A DNA stretch of 64,000 bases from Idiomarina ramblicola (lineage in GTDB: Bacteria; Pseudomonadota; Gammaproteobacteria; Enterobacterales; Alteromonadaceae): contig NZ_PIQC01000001.1 in the NCBI RefSeq assembly GCF_003987255.1, positions 1 to 64,000 on the forward strand, in the 5' to 3' direction. The number at the start of each line of letters is the position of its first letter. The first letter of the stretch is position 1. The position numbers were made by a program, and so were the translations under genes. The notes beneath the pieces are model-generated. The model was not told where the DNA came from. It did not search any database and saw only the letters and a program-made list of their open reading frames with translations. Positions 1 to 9,577 of the stretch are shown piece after piece.

Positions 1-58
1 AAATGAGTCCAACTTTATGGGGTCACTTCATAAACTCCGGCTTTTTTGTGATTAGAGA

Positions 59-1381
59 TTACTGAAAAGCGCTTTTTGGAGAGCTGACCGAAAAGAGTTC
101 TTGGTAAAGTTTGGCGGCGTAACCATCGGTCATCCCCGAAAGATAATCTGAAATAACCCGTAGCGAATTTCCACCCTTTTGCTGCTGTTGAATATAACGC
201 AGCCGCGTATTTTCAGGGAGTAAGCGTTCGGGTTCCACTGACAAAACTTCAAAGAGTTCCATTACAATTTGTTGACCTTTAAATTCTTGTGCCTGCATTT
301 CGGGTTTTCGAATCACCCATTTGAAGATAAATTGCTTTAGTGAATTCAACAAAACTTTTTCAGCGGTGCCTAACTGAACCTGATATTGAAGCAGAGGGCA
401 GTCAAAGTCGTAGTTGGTCGATTCAAGCCTGGCTGATGTGAGCAGTCGGTTGACTAGGCCCCCAATGGCTTGTTTTCGAAGGTGATGGCTGCCGGAGAAT
501 AGATCGTCTGTTAATCCAGTCGCACTGAAATTGGTTAACTCTGCTTCTAATTTTTTTAAATCAGAGAGCATATTTTCTTCCCAGTGATGTCGGTGAATGA
601 GGCCAACCACAATAGCGTCTTCAAGGTCATGAACGCCGTAAGCTATATCATCTGCAGTTTCCATAATAGACGCATCAATGCTTTTTAAAGCACTTTTACC
701 ATGGGTCGTTGCTGATGGTTGCTGCAGTAATGTTTGAAAGTTCTTTTTATCATTGCCACTGAGTGGTTCAAAAACCCAATTTAATTGAGCACAGTCATCA
801 TCGAACAAAGCTTTTGGTGGAAGCCACTCGCGAGTTTGTAAATGGCGGAAGTTGGTAACATCATCGGGTAATTTACCTCGCCGAATGCTGCTGGCCAGTA
901 TTGGGTACTTTAATAAGCCAAGCAGGGTGCGTCGGGTTAGATCCATGCCGTGCTCAGGTGTGTAAGCTTCAAGCTGAGTAACAATCCGAAATGTTTGGCC
1001 ATTGCCTTCAAAGCCGCCGTTGTTGCGCATCATGTAATTAAGAGCAATTTCACCGCCGTGCCCAAATGGTGGATGGCCGATGTCATGGGCAAGACAAAGA
1101 GATTCAAGCAACGGCTCGGATAATTCAAGCTGAGCAGCCAGATCAGGGTATCGGTTGGTTAGATGGACAACCAGGCTTGCACCAATTTGACTGGCCTCCA
1201 GTGAATGCGTCAGTCGTGTGCGTGGGAAGTCGTGCATGCCAACATACATAACCTGAGTTTTAGCCTGCAACCGCCTGAAGGCTGCACTATGGAGGATGCG
1301 CGCTTTATCACGTTGAAAATCCGTTCGGGTGTCGTTGGGGCGCTGATCTGATATACCTGACTGACGTTCTGTCCAAATCAT
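59..1381 (-). CDS. dgt: dGTPase-like deoxynucleoside triphosphate triphosphohydrolase (HD domain)
   Basis: A 440-residue cytosolic HD-superfamily enzyme expected to hydrolyse dGTP or other dNTPs to the deoxynucleoside and tripolyphosphate. Metal-binding residues are visible: His59 in the RTRLTHS motif and the His99-Asp100 pair in LAHDIGHPPFGHGG, with a later Asp in METADDIAYGVHD. The length matches the roughly 440-residue dGTPase-like subgroup rather than the longer enterobacterial Dgt. It is divergent from the patatin gene, 80 bp away. The 58 bases between its stop and the window edge hold no clear terminator or gene. The true substrate (dGTP only, or several dNTPs) cannot be told from sequence. 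Confidence 0.9.
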   Translation of the reverse strand: MIWTERQSGISDQRPNDTRTDFQRDKARILHSAAFRRLQAKTQVMYVGMHDFPRTRLTHSLEASQIGASLVVHLTNRYPDLAAQLELSEPLLESLCLAHDIGHPPFGHGGEIALNYMMRNNGGFEGNGQTFRIVTQLEAYTPEHGMDLTRRTLLGLLKYPILASSIRRGKLPDDVTNFRHLQTREWLPPKALFDDDCAQLNWVFEPLSGNDKKNFQTLLQQPSATTHGKSALKSIDASIMETADDIAYGVHDLEDAIVVGLIHRHHWEENMLSDLKKLEAELTNFSATGLTDDLFSGSHHLRKQAIGGLVNRLLTSARLESTNYDFDCPLLQYQVQLGTAEKVLLNSLKQFIFKWVIRKPEMQAQEFKGQQIVMELFEVLSVEPERLLPENTRLRYIQQQQKGGNSLRVISDYLSGMTDGYAAKLYQELFSVSSPKSAFQ

Positions 1382-1461
1382 CTAACTGCTCAGTGATGTT
1401 GTTGACGAATGAGTAATCATAGTACGATAGATGCATTATTAAGAAAAGTAGGAAAAAGCAC

Positions 1462-2436
1462 ATGTCGGAAGTGAAGGTCGCTTTAGCTCTGGGCTCCGGA
1501 GCTGCTCGAGGGTGGTCACATATTGGTGTGATAAAAGCGCTGGAAGAGATGGGTGTCCGTATTAACATGGTGGCCGGAACCTCAATTGGTTCGTTAGTCG
1601 GGGCCGGTTATGCATCAGGACGACTGGCTGAAATTGAGCAGTGGGTACAGGGAATGAACCGCTGGGAAGTTTTTAACTTGCTGGACTTTGGCTTTAATCA
1701 TGGCGGAATTATTGGTGGTGAAAAGGTATTTAACCGCGCAAGGGAAGAATTTGGTCATCGCAATATTGAGGATCTGCCTATAACTTACGGCGCTGTGGCT
1801 ACGGACTTATACAGTGGTCGTGAAATTTGGCTACGAGAGGGCGATCTTTATGATGCTTCAAGAGCTTCTTGTGCGATGCCCGGGATATTGTCGCCTAAGT
1901 CATTTGATGGAAGATGGTTAATTGATGGAGGCTTAGTCAATCCGGTGCCGGTGTCTTTGTGTCGTGCCTTAGGTGCCGATTTTGTTATTGCAGTGCACCT
2001 TAACTCGCAACTGAACTCTAAAGCTCAACAACGGCGGGGGCGCAGTATCCCTCCGCAGACAGAGGCAGAGCAACTCGAGAAAGAAAAGACTGATATGGAA
2101 GTTCAGGATAATGAAAATGGCTTTTTCGATAATATGTGGTCGGGTAGCAAGGAGTATCTGGATAGCTTTAAAGAGCGTTTTCGGAACAATGGCGAAAAGG
2201 CCCCCGGTATGTTCAGTGTTATGGCCAGCTCTATCGATATTATGCAGGAACGTATTACCAAAGCGCGGATGGCAGGTGATCCACCCGATATATTGGTACA
2301 GCCCAAGCTTGGTCATATTGGCATCATGGAATTCTACCGTGGTCAGGAAGCCATTGACCTAGGTTATGAAACCACGACGAGGATGCGTGACTTGATTATG
2401 GAAGAGATTGACCTATATCGAGAGCGCCAAGGTTAA
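1462..2436 (+). CDS. rssA: patatin-like phospholipase, RssA family
   Basis: A 324-residue serine lipid hydrolase of the patatin family. The glycine-rich oxyanion-hole motif GSGAARG is at residues 11-17, the nucleophile Ser41 lies in GTSIG, and the partner Asp lies in LIDGG near residue 155, so the Ser-Asp dyad is complete. There is no signal peptide, so it is cytosolic or membrane-associated. It is slightly longer than E. coli RssA (about 300 residues). The extra length appears to be a charged, low-complexity insert near residues 190-225. The natural lipid substrate is unknown. The gene is convergent with the gamma-glutamyltransferase gene and a hairpin separates them. Confidence 0.88.
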   Translation: MSEVKVALALGSGAARGWSHIGVIKALEEMGVRINMVAGTSIGSLVGAGYASGRLAEIEQWVQGMNRWEVFNLLDFGFNHGGIIGGEKVFNRAREEFGHRNIEDLPITYGAVATDLYSGREIWLREGDLYDASRASCAMPGILSPKSFDGRWLIDGGLVNPVPVSLCRALGADFVIAVHLNSQLNSKAQQRRGRSIPPQTEAEQLEKEKTDMEVQDNENGFFDNMWSGSKEYLDSFKERFRNNGEKAPGMFSVMASSIDIMQERITKARMAGDPPDILVQPKLGHIGIMEFYRGQEAIDLGYETTTRMRDLIMEEIDLYRERQG

Positions 2437-2457
2437 ATAAAATCTAGAGAATATAAA

Positions 2458-2491
2458 GCCGTTTCACCTGAGTTTTGTTAGGTGAAACGGC
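2458..2491 (-). terminator. intrinsic terminator between convergent rssA and ggt
   Basis: A perfect 12-bp inverted repeat (GCCGTTTCACCT and its complement) with a 10-base loop. On the minus strand it is followed by the T-rich run TTTATATT, which suits termination of the gamma-glutamyltransferase transcript. The plus-strand side has no T-run, so any effect on rssA would be weaker. Confidence 0.75.
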
Positions 2492-2498
2492 CACAATG

Positions 2499-4208
2499 TT
2501 AGTAACCAGCCGCGTGTCCGTCTTTACGGCTTTCAGAAGCACCAATATAGACATCTTGTTCATGGTCTTTCCAGATAGCCTGATAGCCACCGTAGGGCCC
2601 CACGGCTTCCTGTAGTGTGTGCCCCATTTTTATTAATTCACGGCGAGTGTTTTTTGAGAAACCATTTTCCAGACTGACCACGCCACCATCTTCCATGACC
2701 GATCCTGTTGGCTGACTTGAGCCTGTATGCAGAATGCGCGGCGCATCGCCAGCCTCTTGCAAGTTCATACCAAAATCAATGAGGTTGATAAGAATTTGTG
2801 CGTGCATTTGTGGCTGCGTAGCTCCTCCCATAACCCCGTAGCTCATAAGCGGCTTACCGTCCTTAGTGACGAAAGCAGGTATAATGGTGTGGAAAGGGCG
2901 TTTCCCTGGTTCAAACACGTTACGGTGGTTTGGGTCTAACGCAAAGAGCTCGCCCCGGTTTTGCAGAACGAAACCTAAACCGGTTGGAGTAATGCCTGAA
3001 CCCATACCGCGATAGTTACTTTGAATGAGTGACACCATATTACCGTGTTTATCGGCAGTAGTCAGATAGATGGTATCACCTTCGGTTGGCGGATTACCCG
3101 GCTCATAAGAGCGTCCGGCGCGTTCAGAGTTAATCAGTTGCGCACGTTCTTTGCCGTACTCTTTGTCGATAAGACCTTGAACCGGTACGTCATTGAACGC
3201 AGGATCCGAATAGTATTTAGCACGATCCTCAAACGCCAGCTTTTTGGCTTCTACAAAATGATGAATGTACTCGGGGCTATCATAACCCATAGCTTTGATA
3301 TCAAATTGCTCAAGCATATTAAGAATTTGCAGCGCAGCGATCCCCTGGGTGTTTGGCGGTAACTCCCATAAATCGTATCCGCGATAGTTGGTCGATACCG
3401 GATCGACCCAGGTTGAGCTGTGTTGAGCCAAGTCGGTGTAGGAGAGAAAGCCACCGTGTTCTTCGACAAAGTCACTGATAGTACGAGCTATTTTCCCCTT
3501 ATAAAAGCTATCACGACCTTCGTTTGCTAGTGTTTTATAGGTGTTAGCCAGAGCAGGGTTTTTAAAGCGCTCGCCTTTCTCTGGTACATTACCGTCACGC
3601 ATAAAAACGTCGGCAAAGCCTGGAATGTCTTTCAGTACTTCGGCATTACGCTTCATGTAATAAGCGATGACTTCAGTAACAGGAAAACCTGATTCAGCAT
3701 AATCTATAGCTGGCTGCAGGATATTATCCATACTCATCTGGCCAAAACGACCGTGTAGCTCAAACCAACCGTCAACTGCACCTGGAACCGATAACGGCAG
3801 TACGCCGCGTGCAGGGATAGAGTCATATCCATTTTCTTTGAAGTATTCCAAAGATAAGCTCTGTGGTGAGCGGCCTGAGGCATTTAATCCGTGCAACTTC
3901 TCTGAGTCAGCGTCCCATACAATAGCGTACAAGTCACCACCGATACCGTTGCCAGTGGGCTCAACCAGTCCTAAAACGGCGTTGGCAGCGATGGCTGCGT
4001 CAATAGCGTTACCGCCTTCTTGCATAATGTCCAATGCGACCTGAGTCGCTAAGGGCTGGCTGGTTGCCGCCATGGCTGTTGGCGCCATAGCTTCGGAACG
4101 GGTTGCAAAATGGTGGCCAGTAATACGATCGCTGGCATTGCTGGGTAGGGTTGCCGCAGCGCAGGAAAAAGCGATAGCAGCGGATGCAATGATATTAAGT
4201 TTAGCCAT
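2499..4208 (-). CDS. ggt: gamma-glutamyltransferase, secreted
   Basis: A 569-residue Ntn-hydrolase precursor that transfers or hydrolyses gamma-glutamyl groups, for example from glutathione. The N-terminal signal peptide (about residues 1-25, Ala/Cys-rich core ending SNASD) places it in the periplasm. The large-subunit start is typical (TSQPLATQVALDIMQEGGNAIDAA). The expected self-cleavage and nucleophile Thr is in GDTIYL at about residue 380, and the glycine-rich VMGGATQPQMHAQ segment follows. This GDT form belongs to the broad family related to, but distinct from, classic E. coli Ggt. A second paralogue lies at 27586-29325. It may be read independently of putP, because a strong terminator sits between them. 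Confidence 0.9.
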   Translation of the reverse strand: MAKLNIIASAAIAFSCAAATLPSNASDRITGHHFATRSEAMAPTAMAATSQPLATQVALDIMQEGGNAIDAAIAANAVLGLVEPTGNGIGGDLYAIVWDADSEKLHGLNASGRSPQSLSLEYFKENGYDSIPARGVLPLSVPGAVDGWFELHGRFGQMSMDNILQPAIDYAESGFPVTEVIAYYMKRNAEVLKDIPGFADVFMRDGNVPEKGERFKNPALANTYKTLANEGRDSFYKGKIARTISDFVEEHGGFLSYTDLAQHSSTWVDPVSTNYRGYDLWELPPNTQGIAALQILNMLEQFDIKAMGYDSPEYIHHFVEAKKLAFEDRAKYYSDPAFNDVPVQGLIDKEYGKERAQLINSERAGRSYEPGNPPTEGDTIYLTTADKHGNMVSLIQSNYRGMGSGITPTGLGFVLQNRGELFALDPNHRNVFEPGKRPFHTIIPAFVTKDGKPLMSYGVMGGATQPQMHAQILINLIDFGMNLQEAGDAPRILHTGSSQPTGSVMEDGGVVSLENGFSKNTRRELIKMGHTLQEAVGPYGGYQAIWKDHEQDVYIGASESRKDGHAAGY

Positions 4209-4255
4209 AGTGTTTACCTTCTCGTTTTTTTACCACTATAGGCTGGACTCTTAAA

Positions 4256-4290
4256 ACAAAAAAGACCAGCCGCGATGGGCTGGTCTTTTT
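4256..4290 (-). terminator. intrinsic terminator downstream of putP
   Basis: An inverted repeat AGACCAGCC / GGCTGGTCT, flanked by A-runs and T-runs on both strands, lies just after the putP stop codon. On the minus strand the stem is followed by TTTTTT. It separates putP from the ggt gene and could act in both directions. Confidence 0.85.
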
Positions 4291-4314
4291 ATCAGTTACA
4301 AAGCTGAGTTTATC

Positions 4315-5844
4315 TTAGCCTTGTTTGTCTCCGTGGTAGTACTCGTCAATGACACTTTCCATTTCGACAAATTTATCCTGCAGCTCTTGAGCTGGCTCAG
4401 CTGTGATTTTGCTGAAGATAATAACTGCCAGAGTAGAGAGGATAAAGCCGGGCACAATTTCATAAACATAAGCAGAAAGGTGCTCGCCGCCAAAGGTTGG
4501 TCCGTAAATCCAGAACAGAACCGTGATAGCACCAGCCAACATACCGGCTAATGCACCATTGCGGTTCATACGTTTCCAGAATAGGCTCAGAATAACCACC
4601 GGACCAAAGGCTGCTCCGAATCCTGCCCAAGCATTACTGACCAGACTCAGAATGGTATTTTCTGGGTTCCAGGCTAACCAAATAGCGACTAAAGAAACCG
4701 CCAGAACAGACATCCGTCCAACAAAAACCAGCTCTTTTTGGCTCGCATCTTTACGCAAAAAGGCTTTATAAAAGTCTTCTGTTAAAGAGCTTGAGCTAAC
4801 CAACAACTGTGATGAGATGGTACTCATGATTGCGGCAAGAATAGCGGCCAGTAAGAAACCACTGATTAATGGGTGGAACAAGAACTGGGAGAATATAATG
4901 AAGATAGTCTCCGCATCAGGCAGGCTCATTTGGGTTTCAGCCACATACGCGATACCGACAAAGCCGGTTGCCATGGCACCGATAATAGACACTGTCATCC
5001 ATGAAACACCGATACGGCGAGCGGCTTTTACATCGCTGACTGAGCGAATCGCCATAAAGCGGACGATAATATGCGGCTGACCAAAGTAACCAAGCCCCCA
5101 GGCCAACAAGGAAACAAGGCCAAGGAAGCCTAACATTTCACCGGTTTCCCCGTCTTTAAAGAACTCCAGAAAATCCGGATTCATATCACCAACCTGGCCA
5201 ACAACACTGCTGTAACCGCCAAGTTCAGCAAAGGCCACTATAGGAACTAAGACCAGAGCCACAAACATAATACAGCCTTGGACGAAGTCGGTCATACTGA
5301 CTGCCAGGAAGCCACCAAATAAGGTATAAGCACAGACAACGCCTGCGGTTATCCAGAGACCAGTGGTGTAATCCAAGCCGAAGGAACTGTCGAACAGTTT
5401 GCCTCCCGCAACTAAGCTGGCTGAAGTATATAAGGTGAAGAATATGATGATAACGACCGAAGAAAAGATACGTAACCGACGACCTTTATCATCAAAACGA
5501 TTAGCAAAATAATCGGGAATCGTAATTGAGTCGTTAGCAACTTCGGTGTAGGTTCTGAGGCGGGGCGCCACAATGACATAGTTTAAGAATGCACCAATGA
5601 CCAGACCCACTGCAATCCACAACTGAGATACGCCAGAGACGTAAATTGCACCGGGTAAGCCCATCAACATCCAACCACTCATATCGGATGCACCTGCTGA
5701 TAATGCCGTAACTGCAGGGCCTAAGCCTCGTCCTCCAAGCATATAGCCGGAGACTGAATCCGTAGATTTCTTATAGGCATAAAGGCCAATACCTAGCATG
5801 ACAATAAAGTACAGCGCTAGTGATATCAGAGTACCTGTTTCCAC
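4315..5844 (-). CDS. putP: sodium/proline symporter PutP
   Basis: A 509-residue inner-membrane sodium:solute symporter (SSS family) with about 13 hydrophobic segments. The family signature GASDMSGWMLMGLPGAIYVSG near residues 51-71 includes the conserved Asp and Ser/Thr sodium-site residues typical of PutP. The closing segment TAEPAQELQDKFVEMES is soluble, as in other PutP proteins. It would import proline released by the exported peptidases encoded nearby. A good ribosome binding site (AACAGGAG) precedes the ATG. No PutA is present in the window. It lies 59 bp downstream of sapF on the same strand with no strong terminator between, so read-through from the sap operon is possible. Confidence 0.92.
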   Translation of the reverse strand: METGTLISLALYFIVMLGIGLYAYKKSTDSVSGYMLGGRGLGPAVTALSAGASDMSGWMLMGLPGAIYVSGVSQLWIAVGLVIGAFLNYVIVAPRLRTYTEVANDSITIPDYFANRFDDKGRRLRIFSSVVIIIFFTLYTSASLVAGGKLFDSSFGLDYTTGLWITAGVVCAYTLFGGFLAVSMTDFVQGCIMFVALVLVPIVAFAELGGYSSVVGQVGDMNPDFLEFFKDGETGEMLGFLGLVSLLAWGLGYFGQPHIIVRFMAIRSVSDVKAARRIGVSWMTVSIIGAMATGFVGIAYVAETQMSLPDAETIFIIFSQFLFHPLISGFLLAAILAAIMSTISSQLLVSSSSLTEDFYKAFLRKDASQKELVFVGRMSVLAVSLVAIWLAWNPENTILSLVSNAWAGFGAAFGPVVILSLFWKRMNRNGALAGMLAGAITVLFWIYGPTFGGEHLSAYVYEIVPGFILSTLAVIIFSKITAEPAQELQDKFVEMESVIDEYYHGDKQG

Positions 5845-5903
5845 ATTAAACTCCTGTTTTTTAGTTTTTAGTCAGCGATCTTATCGCTTCTGTCGCTGTT
5901 GCG

Positions 5904-6680
5904 TTAAATGTTCTGTTTTAAGTGTTCGTGCAGCAACTGTTGAACATAAGGTTGCTGCGTGTCTTCTAATACTATGTCTGTTTTATCAAACACGATCATT
6001 TTACCACGATACAAAATTAAGATCTTATCAGCAATATGTTTCACAATTTGCGGCGAATGTGTGACTAAAATATATGAAATTCCCATATCTTGCTGGAGAT
6101 CGAGCATTAGGTTAATGATTTGAGCTCTAACAGATGGGTCAAGTGCAACTAAAGCTTCGTCGGCAACAACAATTTGTGGCTCGAGAATAATTGCTCGTGC
6201 AATACAGACTCTTTGCTTTTGACCACTCGATAGCATGTGAGGGTAGAATTCCCAGTGCTCACGTAGCATCCCCACGCGTTGCAGGGTCAAGTTAACGCGC
6301 TCCTGGCGTTCTGCCGCGGTTAGTTCTGTATTAAACAGTAAAGGTTCCTCTAGCTGTTTACCAATGGTTAAGTGGGCATTAAGCGAGTTCTCACTGTCCT
6401 GAAAAATCATGCGAACGTTGTTGCATAATTGAGAGTAGTTATGGCTATGCAGTCTCTGACCGTTAAGCCAAATCTCACCGCTAGTTGCAGTATCAACCCC
6501 GCCAATGATTTTTGCCAGTGTTGACTTGCCTGAGCCGGTTTCACCCATTACCGCCAGTATTTCTCCCGCTTCTAAAGTAAACGATAGAGGCTCTATAGCG
6601 ACAGACTTAGGTGTCCAGGGCCAGCCCTTACGAGATCGAAACGTTTTACCTAGGTTACGAATTTCAAGTAAATGACTCAT
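5904..6680 (-). CDS. sapF: Sap peptide ABC transporter, ATP-binding protein SapF
   Basis: A 258-residue ABC ATPase, the second nucleotide-binding subunit of the SapABCDF system. It has Walker A GETGSGKST, signature LSSGQKQRV and Walker B IVVADEALVALD. I chose the start MSHLLEIRN at 6680 over an upstream in-frame ATG because it gives a four-base ATGA overlap with the sapD stop and matches the family's N-terminus. In enterobacteria the Sap system protects against antimicrobial peptides and affects potassium (Trk) and peptide uptake. Its role here is inferred from homology and the complete gene set. Confidence 0.9.
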   Translation of the reverse strand: MSHLLEIRNLGKTFRSRKGWPWTPKSVAIEPLSFTLEAGEILAVMGETGSGKSTLAKIIGGVDTATSGEIWLNGQRLHSHNYSQLCNNVRMIFQDSENSLNAHLTIGKQLEEPLLFNTELTAAERQERVNLTLQRVGMLREHWEFYPHMLSSGQKQRVCIARAIILEPQIVVADEALVALDPSVRAQIINLMLDLQQDMGISYILVTHSPQIVKHIADKILILYRGKMIVFDKTDIVLEDTQQPYVQQLLHEHLKQNI

Positions 6681-7669
6681 GAAGTGGTATCCAGTAATGG
6701 AAAGTGACAATGAAAAACGCGTTGTCTTTCATGAGTTGCGGTTGGCGCTTTAACGCAAGTTTTTTGTGCCTTTGGACACCTGGGCCCCAAACGACAGCCA
6801 ATAGGCATATGACGCAATGTGGGAATAGCCCCCGGCAATGTCGGTAACCGGGCTTTATGCGGAAGTTGCTGCTGTGTTTGCAACGACATACGGATCATGG
6901 AATCGGTATAAGGGTGTGCGGGCTCCGATAAAATATCCTTTGCTGGCCCGGTCTCCATCAACTGACCGCAGTAAAGCATGGTCAGACGCTTGGTTTCCGG
7001 CAAAATGGAAGCGACATCCTGTGAAATGAGTACAACAGACATTTTTTGGCTTACCGCAAGCCGCGCTAGTAAGCGATGAATTTGCAGTCGTGTCGACGGT
7101 TCCATTGCCGTGGTGGGTTCATCAGCAATAAGTAATTTAGGGCGGTGAGCAATGGCAATAGCAATGCTGACCTTTTGTGCAATACCTTGAGACAACTCAA
7201 ATGGGTAGCTATCCATTATCGACTCGTGGTCACGGATGCCGACCCGGTGTAGCAGCCTTTTAACCCGGGTTTTACGATCAACCCGGCGGCGCATAAAAGT
7301 GCCACGGACGTCTCCCTGAGGAATTGCTTCAACAATTTGCTGTTCAACGGTGCTGTTAGGATCCAAATAGGCGTTCGGGTCCTGAAAAATCATTGCCATA
7401 TCGCGGCCGGTTATCTGTCGACGCTGGCGTGGGCTCATAGCTAATAAGTCCTGACCGTTCCACCAGAGACGGTCAGCTGTTACCTGCCAATTGGGATTAA
7501 TAAAGCCGACAATGGCTTTTGCCAGCAAGCTTTTACCCGAACCGGACTCCCCGACAATACTATGAATTTCACCTTCGATGAGTTGCAGGTTAACTTTGTC
7601 GAGCACGCGAACAACTCCGTGTGGTGTCTGCATTTCAACTGTTAGGTTGCGGATATCAAGTAACTGCAT
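6677..7669 (-). CDS. sapD: Sap peptide ABC transporter, ATP-binding protein SapD
   Basis: A 330-residue ABC ATPase of the Dpp/Opp type with Walker A GESGSGKSLLAKA, a relaxed signature LSQGIAQKV (typical of SapD rather than a defect) and Walker B LLIADEPTTAMEP. The C-terminal oligopeptide-transporter extension carries clustered cysteines (GPRCPKAQKTCVKAP). Start MQLLDIRN at 7669 was preferred to an upstream in-frame ATG at 7774 because it produces a one-base TAATG overlap with sapC and the same length as E. coli SapD. It should pair with SapF under the SapB-SapC membrane channel. Confidence 0.9.
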   Translation of the reverse strand: MQLLDIRNLTVEMQTPHGVVRVLDKVNLQLIEGEIHSIVGESGSGKSLLAKAIVGFINPNWQVTADRLWWNGQDLLAMSPRQRRQITGRDMAMIFQDPNAYLDPNSTVEQQIVEAIPQGDVRGTFMRRRVDRKTRVKRLLHRVGIRDHESIMDSYPFELSQGIAQKVSIAIAIAHRPKLLIADEPTTAMEPSTRLQIHRLLARLAVSQKMSVVLISQDVASILPETKRLTMLYCGQLMETGPAKDILSEPAHPYTDSMIRMSLQTQQQLPHKARLPTLPGAIPTLRHMPIGCRLGPRCPKAQKTCVKAPTATHERQRVFHCHFPLLDTTS

Positions 7670-8562
7670 TAACTGTTGACCCTTTCTTTTAAGGCGCGTC
7701 GCAAGCTGTCGCCGACAATGTTTATCGCCATTATCGTAACAAATAAGGTAACGCCGGGTAACACCATAGACCAAGGAGACAAGTAGACCTCATCCAGACT
7801 CCGGGCGAGCATACTGCCCCATTCCGGGGTTGGTGCCTGAATCCCCAATCCAAGAAAGCTGAGTGCAGCAATATCCATAATAGCGACCGAGAGCGATACG
7901 GTTAGCTGCATAACCAGAGTTGGGGTAACGTTGGGTAATATAACCCGGTAAAGCAAATAGGCCTTAGAACAGCCATTCAGCCGTGAGGCAGTGACGTAAT
8001 CTTTGTGCCACTCTTCATGAACGGCATTGCGTGTTACAAAAATAAATTGAGGGATCAGCGATAGGGTAATCGCGAAAGCGACGTTGTTAAAGCCGGTGCC
8101 TAAAATGGCAATAATAATGAGCGCCATGAGAAATGATGGTATCGACAGCAAAGTGTCGAATAGTCGCGAGAGGCTCTGATATTTGATGGTTCGGTCAATG
8201 CCGGCAAGTGCCCCAATGCTCATTCCAATTAATGAGGATACAGCAACCATTAATATCGGCAGCCCCAGACTGTAGAGCCCGCCAATTAATAATCTTGAAA
8301 GCATATCCCGGCCAAGGTCGTCGGTACCAAAGAGAAACTGCATATTGCCACTTTCAACCCACGATGGCGGCAGTGCTATGGCATCAGAAAACTGAGTTGA
8401 TGTATTAAATGGTGCCAATAAAGGCGACAATAAAACAACCAGTATCATTGCTAATAAGACATACAATGCGGCCATGGAAAGGAATCTTGCCCGAAAGCTT
8501 TTCCAGACAAGTTGCAGTGGCGATGGTGTTTCGTCGTGATGATAGAGGTTAACGTGTGGCAT
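7669..8562 (-). CDS. sapC: Sap peptide ABC transporter, permease SapC
   Basis: A 297-residue inner-membrane permease of the DppC/OppC type. It has an N-terminal cytoplasmic stretch, a first membrane segment near residues 30-50, the family motif FLFGTDDLGRDMLSRL in the loop that follows, and about five more membrane segments. The EAA loop that contacts the ATPase is recognisable near SRLNGCSKAYLLYRVILPNV. Its start lies inside the end of sapB (14-bp overlap), indicating translational coupling. Confidence 0.9.
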   Translation of the reverse strand: MPHVNLYHHDETPSPLQLVWKSFRARFLSMAALYVLLAMILVVLLSPLLAPFNTSTQFSDAIALPPSWVESGNMQFLFGTDDLGRDMLSRLLIGGLYSLGLPILMVAVSSLIGMSIGALAGIDRTIKYQSLSRLFDTLLSIPSFLMALIIIAILGTGFNNVAFAITLSLIPQFIFVTRNAVHEEWHKDYVTASRLNGCSKAYLLYRVILPNVTPTLVMQLTVSLSVAIMDIAALSFLGLGIQAPTPEWGSMLARSLDEVYLSPWSMVLPGVTLFVTIMAINIVGDSLRRALKERVNS

Positions 8563-9577
8563 ATTGCTCGTGCCTCACTATTGGGAAACGCCAGCCATGG
8601 TATAGCTCTACCAGCAGATTGAAAAACAAAATAACGAAAGCAAACATTAACACTGCTGACTGAATAATGGGGTAATCGCGTTCGAAAATACTGCGGATGA
8701 GCCAGTTGCCCATCCCAGGCCAATTAAAAATGGACTCAACAACAATGCTATTAGTTAACATCAGACTGAAAAGCAACGTGGTCTGATGCAGTACCGATTG
8801 TAAGGCATTTGGAATGGCATGTTTTACCAATACACGCCATTCGTTTAGACCTCGAGCGCGTGCTGCCTTAACAAAGGGTTTCTGCAACATTTCCTGTGTC
8901 GCATTGCGCATAAGTCGTAGTAATAACATCATTGGCATGATAGCCAGTATCAGCACCGGTAAGACAATATGGTTAATGGCGTCTTGAAAGGCTGCCGCTT
9001 TGTACTCTGAGTTACTTAAAAAGACATCGACCAGGATAGAACCGGTTTGTGGCTCAACACCATAAAGAGGATTAATTTGACCCGTGATAGGGAACCAGCC
9101 CAGCTTTATAGCAAAGAGCAATATCATTAGCTGCGCCAGCCAGAAGACAGGAACCGAATAGCCGATCATAGCGAGACTGATCACGGCTTTATCGGAGCGC
9201 TGTCTAAAGCGCGAAGCGGCGAAAACACCTAAGGGTAACCCAAGAGTCACTGCAACGAGCAAAGCCAGAATTATTAACTCCATAGATGCCATAAAGTGTT
9301 GAAATCCGTCAGCAAATACCGGGGTACCGTTACTGAGTGATTGTCCCCAGTTACCGGCAAATAAATGACGCAAATAGTGGAGGTATTGAGTTGCGATATT
9401 TTCATTTCCGGCACGCATTTCCATGACCAAAGGGTAGTTGCTTTGGAAGCTTCGAACACCACTCATATTGGTTATCGGGTCGCCAGGGAAAAAGTAATTC
9501 AGGCTGAAACTAAAAACCGTTAACAAAAATACGGCAATAATAAAGACTGTTAATCGTCCAATCAGGTAGCGGGTCAT
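8549..9577 (-). CDS. sapB: Sap peptide ABC transporter, permease SapB
   Basis: A 342-residue inner-membrane permease of the DppB/OppB type. The N-terminal segment (residues 7-30) is a membrane anchor, a periplasmic loop follows (PGDPITNMSG, a family hallmark), then about five further membrane segments. The EAA-type loop is KAARARGLNEWRVLVKHAIPNA. Its ATG overlaps the sapA stop by four bases (ATGA), so sapA and sapB are coupled. It forms the transmembrane pore with SapC. Confidence 0.9.
   Translation of the reverse strand: MTRYLIGRLTVFIIAVFLLTVFSFSLNYFFPGDPITNMSGVRSFQSNYPLVMEMRAGNENIATQYLHYLRHLFAGNWGQSLSNGTPVFADGFQHFMASMELIILALLVAVTLGLPLGVFAASRFRQRSDKAVISLAMIGYSVPVFWLAQLMILLFAIKLGWFPITGQINPLYGVEPQTGSILVDVFLSNSEYKAAAFQDAINHIVLPVLILAIMPMMLLLRLMRNATQEMLQKPFVKAARARGLNEWRVLVKHAIPNALQSVLHQTTLLFSLMLTNSIVVESIFNWPGMGNWLIRSIFERDYPIIQSAVLMFAFVILFFNLLVELYHGWRFPIVRHEQYATR

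Noticed and set aside
5845-5903. Terminator between sapF and putP
   Set aside because: AGCGAT/ATCGCT can pair, but the stem is short and no T-run follows on the minus strand.
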